DNA of 64,000 bases from Streptomyces sp. NRRL WC-3742 (lineage in GTDB: Bacteria; Actinomycetota; Actinomycetes; Streptomycetales; Streptomycetaceae). Location of the stretch: positions 18,154 through 82,153 of the forward strand of contig NZ_JOCF01000029.1 of the NCBI RefSeq assembly GCF_000720635.1, written 5' to 3'. Position 1 is the stretch's first letter. Every line of letters begins with the position of its first letter. The notes under the pieces are model-generated. The model saw only the letters and a program-made list of their open reading frames with translations. It did no database searches and was not told the DNA's origin. This document shows, one piece after another, positions 60,620 through 64,000 of the stretch. A program made the translations under genes and the position numbers.

Positions 60620-62020
60620 ATGCAGAATCTTTCGCCAAGGCTCGCTACGGCGGCCGACGCCCCGGTCTCGACCCTCGCCACCCACCCGGCCTGGCTGCGC
60701 CTGAAGGAAGCCGTCGAAGCACTGCGCCCGCTGCAGTCCAAGGACGGCTCCATCGACCTGTCCACCGTCCAGCGGCACACCGTCGACCCCCTGGTCGCCA
60801 CCGTGCGCGCCGCCGTCGCGGAACTGGCCCCCCTGTTCCCCCACGACGCCGCCTACCTCGCCGCCGTCGACAGCGACCTCGCGAAATGGGCCGACACCGG
60901 CTACCGGGAGCCCGACTTCCTGGACTCCCTGCTCGCCTTCCAGCCCGCCGACCAGCGCCAGGACGGGCTCGAGCACCTCGTCGTCTTCGCGATGTACACC
61001 CAGAACGGCAACCCCAACCGCAACCTGGAAGCCGTCCTGCTGCGCGTCGTCTGGCCCGACTGGCTGGCTGAGCTCGAGAGCTCGCGCTTCGACAACCCGA
61101 TGTTCGTGCCGATCACCTTCACCGACTTCACGGCCGGCTACGACACCAACTCCGCCGTCCTCTTCCCCGAGACCGTCGCCGTGCGCAAGGCGCCGGAACG
61201 TTTCACCTGGGGCGGCATCTTCTGCGACCGCGAGGCCGCCCGCTTCCGCGCCGTCACCACCAGCGCCGTCCGCCAGCTCGGCCTCGACATCCCCGCCGAC
61301 GCCGAGGGCCTCCTCCAGGACCAGCAGCGCGCGCAGGAGACCTTCGTCCTGTGGGACCTCGTCCACGACCGCACCCACAGCCACGGCGACCTGCCGTTCG
61401 ACCCCTTCATGATCAAGCAGCGCAGCCCGTTCTGGATGTACGGCCTCGAAGAGCTCCGCTGCGACCTCACCACCTTCAAGGAGGCCGTGCAGCTGGAGAC
61501 CGAGGGCAACCCCCACGCCCGCGACGTCCAGTACGCCATCCTCTTCGACCGCCTCTTCCGCTTCCCCGTCAGCGGCGACCGCGTCCGCAACTACGACGGC
61601 ATGGGCGGCCAGCTCCTCTTCGCCTACCTCCACAAGCACGACGCCCTGCGCTGGCGCGACAACCGCCTCAGCATCGACTGGGAACGCGCCCCGCAGGTCA
61701 CCAACGCGCTCTGCGCCGAGATCGAGACGCTCTACCGCGACGGCATCGACCGGCCCAAGCCGGCCCACTGGATCGCCGCCTACGAACTCGTCTCCCGCTA
61801 CCTCACCCCGCACCCCGCCTCGAACTGGGCCAAGGGCCCCGAGGCACTGCCGCTCGACATCACCGACGGCAAGGCCCTGAACAAGGCGCTGTGCGACGCC
61901 GTGCTCCCGGACGAGTTCCCGCTGAGCATGTTCTACGAGGCCCTTTCCAAGAAGCTCGGCGGCGTCATCGCCGCCACCGCCGGTATCACCGGCACCGGAA
62001 TCCAGGGAGCCGCCGCGTGA
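60620..62020 (+). CDS. DUF6421 protein with zincin-like motif
   Basis: 466 residues, no signal peptide or membrane helix. I recognise it as the streptomycete family DUF6421, function unknown. A notable central stretch is VLWDLVHDRTHSHGDLP with H249, H253 and H255, followed 22 residues on by YGLEELRCDL with E277, E278, R280, D282. The pairing HxxxH plus EExRxD recalls the HExxGH/EExRAE zinc site of M49 peptidases, but without the HE acid. The C-terminal 40 residues are Ala/Gly-rich. ATG 60620; the stop overlaps the next gene by 4 nt. Confidence 0.78.
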   Translation: MQNLSPRLATAADAPVSTLATHPAWLRLKEAVEALRPLQSKDGSIDLSTVQRHTVDPLVATVRAAVAELAPLFPHDAAYLAAVDSDLAKWADTGYREPDFLDSLLAFQPADQRQDGLEHLVVFAMYTQNGNPNRNLEAVLLRVVWPDWLAELESSRFDNPMFVPITFTDFTAGYDTNSAVLFPETVAVRKAPERFTWGGIFCDREAARFRAVTTSAVRQLGLDIPADAEGLLQDQQRAQETFVLWDLVHDRTHSHGDLPFDPFMIKQRSPFWMYGLEELRCDLTTFKEAVQLETEGNPHARDVQYAILFDRLFRFPVSGDRVRNYDGMGGQLLFAYLHKHDALRWRDNRLSIDWERAPQVTNALCAEIETLYRDGIDRPKPAHWIAAYELVSRYLTPHPASNWAKGPEALPLDITDGKALNKALCDAVLPDEFPLSMFYEALSKKLGGVIAATAGITGTGIQGAAA

Positions 62021-62775
62021 CCACGTCCCCCTCCACCGAGCTGGCCGGCAAGGTCATCGCCGTCGCCGGCGCCAGCGGCCCCGCCGGGCGCGCCGTGCTG
62101 CGCCGCCTCGCCTCCGCCGGCGCCACCGTGGTCGGCGCCGACATCGACGCCCAGCGCCTGGAGTCCGCCCTCGACGCCACCCGCGTCGCCGTGCGCGGAG
62201 CGAAGGTCAGCGGCCAGGTCATCGACCTCCTCGACCCGCAGGAGGTCCACGACTGGGCCGACCACCTGGAGGCCGAGCACGGCCACGTCGACGGCGTCTT
62301 CCACCTCGTCGGCGGCTGGCGCGGCAGCAAGACCTTCTTCGACAGCCGCCTCGACGACTGGGACTTCCTGCACGACACCGTCGTGCGCACCCTCCAGCAC
62401 ACCTCCCTCGCCTTCCAGCCCGCACTGGTCCGCAGCGAGGCCGGCCGCTACGCGATGATCTCCGCCGCCGCCGCGCACAAGCCCACCGCCGGCGGCGCCG
62501 CCTACGCCGCCGCCAAGGCCGCCACCGAGGCGTGGACCCTCGCCATGGCCGACTCCTTCAAGAAGGAGACCACCTCCCCGGACGGCGAACCCACCGCCGC
62601 GGCTGCGATCCTGGTCATCAAGGCGCTGGTCAGCCCCGAGATGCGGGCCGAGAAGCCCGAGGCCAAGTTCGCCGGCTTCACCGACACGGCCGACCTCGCC
62701 GACCACCTCGCGGGCCTCTGGGACCGCCCCGCAGCAGAACTGAACGGACAGCACCTGTGGCTGACAGCCCGATGA
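62017..62775 (+). CDS. Short-chain dehydrogenase/reductase
   Basis: 252 residues. Rossmann cofactor loop GASGPAGRAVLRRLASAGATVVGADID; active-site tyrosine/lysine in AYAAAKAATEAW, preceded by MISAAAAHKP. The Asp after the second strand (GADID) favours NAD. The substrate is unknown; WRGSKTFFDSRLDDWDFL replaces the usual NNAG region. GTG 62017 overlaps the DUF6421 stop, and its own stop overlaps the aldolase ATG, so the three are coupled. Confidence 0.87.
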   Translation: MTTSPSTELAGKVIAVAGASGPAGRAVLRRLASAGATVVGADIDAQRLESALDATRVAVRGAKVSGQVIDLLDPQEVHDWADHLEAEHGHVDGVFHLVGGWRGSKTFFDSRLDDWDFLHDTVVRTLQHTSLAFQPALVRSEAGRYAMISAAAAHKPTAGGAAYAAAKAATEAWTLAMADSFKKETTSPDGEPTAAAAILVIKALVSPEMRAEKPEAKFAGFTDTADLADHLAGLWDRPAAELNGQHLWLTAR

Positions 62776-63848
62776 CCGACCCCACCCGCACGGACGCGGT
62801 ACGGCGGCACGACCCCGCCGTGCGCGGCTTCGCGAGCGACAACTACTCCGGTATCCACCCGGAGATCCTCGCCGCGATAGCCCTCGCCAACGACGGCCAC
62901 CAGGTCGCCTACGGCGAGGACGACTACACCGAGCACCTGCAGGACGTCTTCCGCCGCCACTTCGGCGACAAGGCCGAGGCGTACCCCGTCTTCAACGGCA
63001 CCGGCGCCAACGTCGTCGCCCTGCAGTCCCTGCTCCCGCGCTGGGGCGCCGTGGTCTGCGCCGAGACCGCTCACATCAACGTGGACGAGGGCGGCGCACC
63101 CGAGAAGATGGGCGGCATCAAGCTGCTCACCGTCCCCACCCCGGACGGCAAGCTCACCCCCGAGCTCCTCGACCGGCAGGCGTGGGGCTTCGGCGACGAG
63201 CACCGCGCGCAGCCGCTCGCCGTCTCCCTCACCCAGAGCACCGAGCTGGGCACCCTCTACACCCCCGACGAGATCCGCGCGATCACCGAGCACGCCCACC
63301 AGCTGGGCATGCTCGTCCACGTCGACGGCTCCCGCCTGTCCAACGCCGCCGCCTCCCTCGGCCTGCCGATGCGCGCCTTCACCACGGACGTGGGCGTCGA
63401 CGTCCTCTCCTTCGGCGGCACGAAGAACGGCCTCATGTTTGGCGAGGCCGTGGTGGTGCTCAACCCCGAGCGGGTCCGCAACATCAAGTACCTGCGCAAG
63501 ACCTCGATGCAGCTCGCGTCGAAGATGCGCTTCGTCTCCGTCCAGTTCGAGGCGCTGCTCTCCGGCGACCTCTACCTGCGCAACGCAGGCCACGCCAACG
63601 CGATGGCCAGCCGGCTCGAGGCGGCCGTCCGCAAGATCGACGGCGTCGAGGTCGTGCGTCCGGCCCAGGCGAACGCGGTCTTCGCGATCCTCCCGCGCGA
63701 GGTGAGCGAGCGCCTGCAGAAGCGTTACCGCTTCTACTTCTGGAACGAGCACACCGGCGAGGTGCGCTGGGTCTGCTCCTTCGACACCACGGAGGCCGAC
63801 ATCGACGCCTTCGCGGCGGCGATCGCCGAGGAGATGGGCCGCGTCTGA
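62772..63848 (+). CDS. ltaE: Low-specificity threonine aldolase (PLP)
   Basis: 358 residues. Fold-type I PLP enzyme that cleaves threonine/allo-threonine to glycine and acetaldehyde, or runs in the aldol direction. PLP lysine K218 in SFGGTKNGLMFGE; LVHVDGSRLSNAA holds the cofactor Asp and Arg; AETAHINVDEGGAPEKMGGIKLL is the substrate loop; the start FASDNYSGIHPEILAAI is family-typical. Last gene of the DUF6421-SDR-aldolase operon. ATG 62772 overlaps the SDR stop by 4 nt. Confidence 0.92.
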   Translation: MTDPTRTDAVRRHDPAVRGFASDNYSGIHPEILAAIALANDGHQVAYGEDDYTEHLQDVFRRHFGDKAEAYPVFNGTGANVVALQSLLPRWGAVVCAETAHINVDEGGAPEKMGGIKLLTVPTPDGKLTPELLDRQAWGFGDEHRAQPLAVSLTQSTELGTLYTPDEIRAITEHAHQLGMLVHVDGSRLSNAAASLGLPMRAFTTDVGVDVLSFGGTKNGLMFGEAVVVLNPERVRNIKYLRKTSMQLASKMRFVSVQFEALLSGDLYLRNAGHANAMASRLEAAVRKIDGVEVVRPAQANAVFAILPREVSERLQKRYRFYFWNEHTGEVRWVCSFDTTEADIDAFAAAIAEEMGRV

Positions 63849-63878
63849 CCGTCCGACTGACGGCCCGTGAGCCATGGA

Positions 63879-63912
63879 TCGCCCCCGTCCGGATACCCGG
63901 GCGGGGGCGATT
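63879..63912 (+). terminator. 15-bp hairpin after threonine aldolase
   Basis: Arms 63879-63893 and 63898-63912 pair with one G-U wobble, loop ATAC, followed by TT. Ends the DUF6421 operon. Confidence 0.82.
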
Positions 63913-63981
63913 TGCATGTGGCGGGCCCGTCCCCGTACAGTTCCGGAGTCGCCGCGGGAGACCGGGGCAACAAGGCGGAAA

Positions 63982-64000
63982 GTGAATCCGATGAATGAAA
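63982..64000 (+). CDS. Possible start of the next gene, cut by the window edge
   Basis: GTG at 63982 and ATG at 63991 are in one frame after the purine-rich AAGGCGGAAAG, which could be an RBS. Only six codons are visible, so no product can be given. Confidence 0.35.

Noticed and set aside
1..64000. tRNA, rRNA, phage or conjugative modules
   Set aside because: None seen on reading both strands; no integrase, capsid, relaxase or transposase proteins among the open frames.

Overview
The window is high-GC chromosomal DNA of a streptomycete (Streptomyces or Kitasatospora). The signs are strongly GC-biased third codon positions, many GTG/TTG starts, four-base start/stop overlaps, a hopanoid locus, a CTTGCAG-type maltose operator, DUF397/DUF5753 genes and a c-di-AMP riboswitch in front of a cell-wall hydrolase. 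I see no phage, insertion sequence, CRISPR array, rRNA or tRNA.

Layout. 1-919: tail of a teichoic-acid/polysaccharide ABC exporter. 1167-13177: hopanoid operon (hpnC, hpnD, hpnE, polyprenyl synthase, shc, hpnG, hpnH, dxs, hpnO), running from isoprenoid supply through squalene to hopene and the C35 aminohopanoid side chain. 13255-17922: small genes, a PAP2 phosphatase, a FabG-like reductase, a MarR-MarR fusion regulator and an aldo/keto reductase. 18373-21932: heterodimeric ABC exporter with one degenerate ATP site. 22118-25599: LapA-like membrane protein coupled to a gluABCD-type amino-acid importer. 25738-28450: sulfur module of a LysR regulator, cysteine dioxygenase and a YeiH-type transporter. 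28597-36902: spermidine-synthase-like protein, GntR-TetR fusion, a protein with NPF/DPF repeats, TetR, NUDIX, serine hydrolase and aldehyde dehydrogenase. 37157-41417: compact class I terpene synthase divergent from a 1000-residue LAL regulator.

41590-49217: sugar region with galM and a maltose/maltodextrin system (malE, malF, malG, alpha-glucosidase, malR) behind CTTGCAG operators. 49312-52573: orphan VapB-like antitoxin, a three-domain Rpf/LysM/NlpC-P60 wall hydrolase under a ydaO (c-di-AMP) riboswitch with a CRP-like site upstream, and a CbiX-like protein lacking the usual chelatase histidine. 53143-55550: WhiJ/AbaA-type triad (DUF397 protein, HATPase anti-sigma-like protein, XRE-DUF5753 regulator). 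Exact TGCACGTGCA palindromes sit in its promoters and recur between a divergent MFS exporter and MarR gene at 58 kb. 58579-63848: M56 peptidase, DUF5134 protein, and a translationally coupled operon of a DUF6421 protein with a zincin-like motif, an SDR and a threonine aldolase.

The observations I rate highest are the triad with its shared palindromes, the DUF6421-SDR-aldolase operon, the NPF-repeat protein, two fusion regulators (MarR-MarR and GntR-TetR), the riboswitch-controlled triple-domain hydrolase, and short tandem repeats clustered at gene junctions. All domain assignments are by eye; no database search was run.
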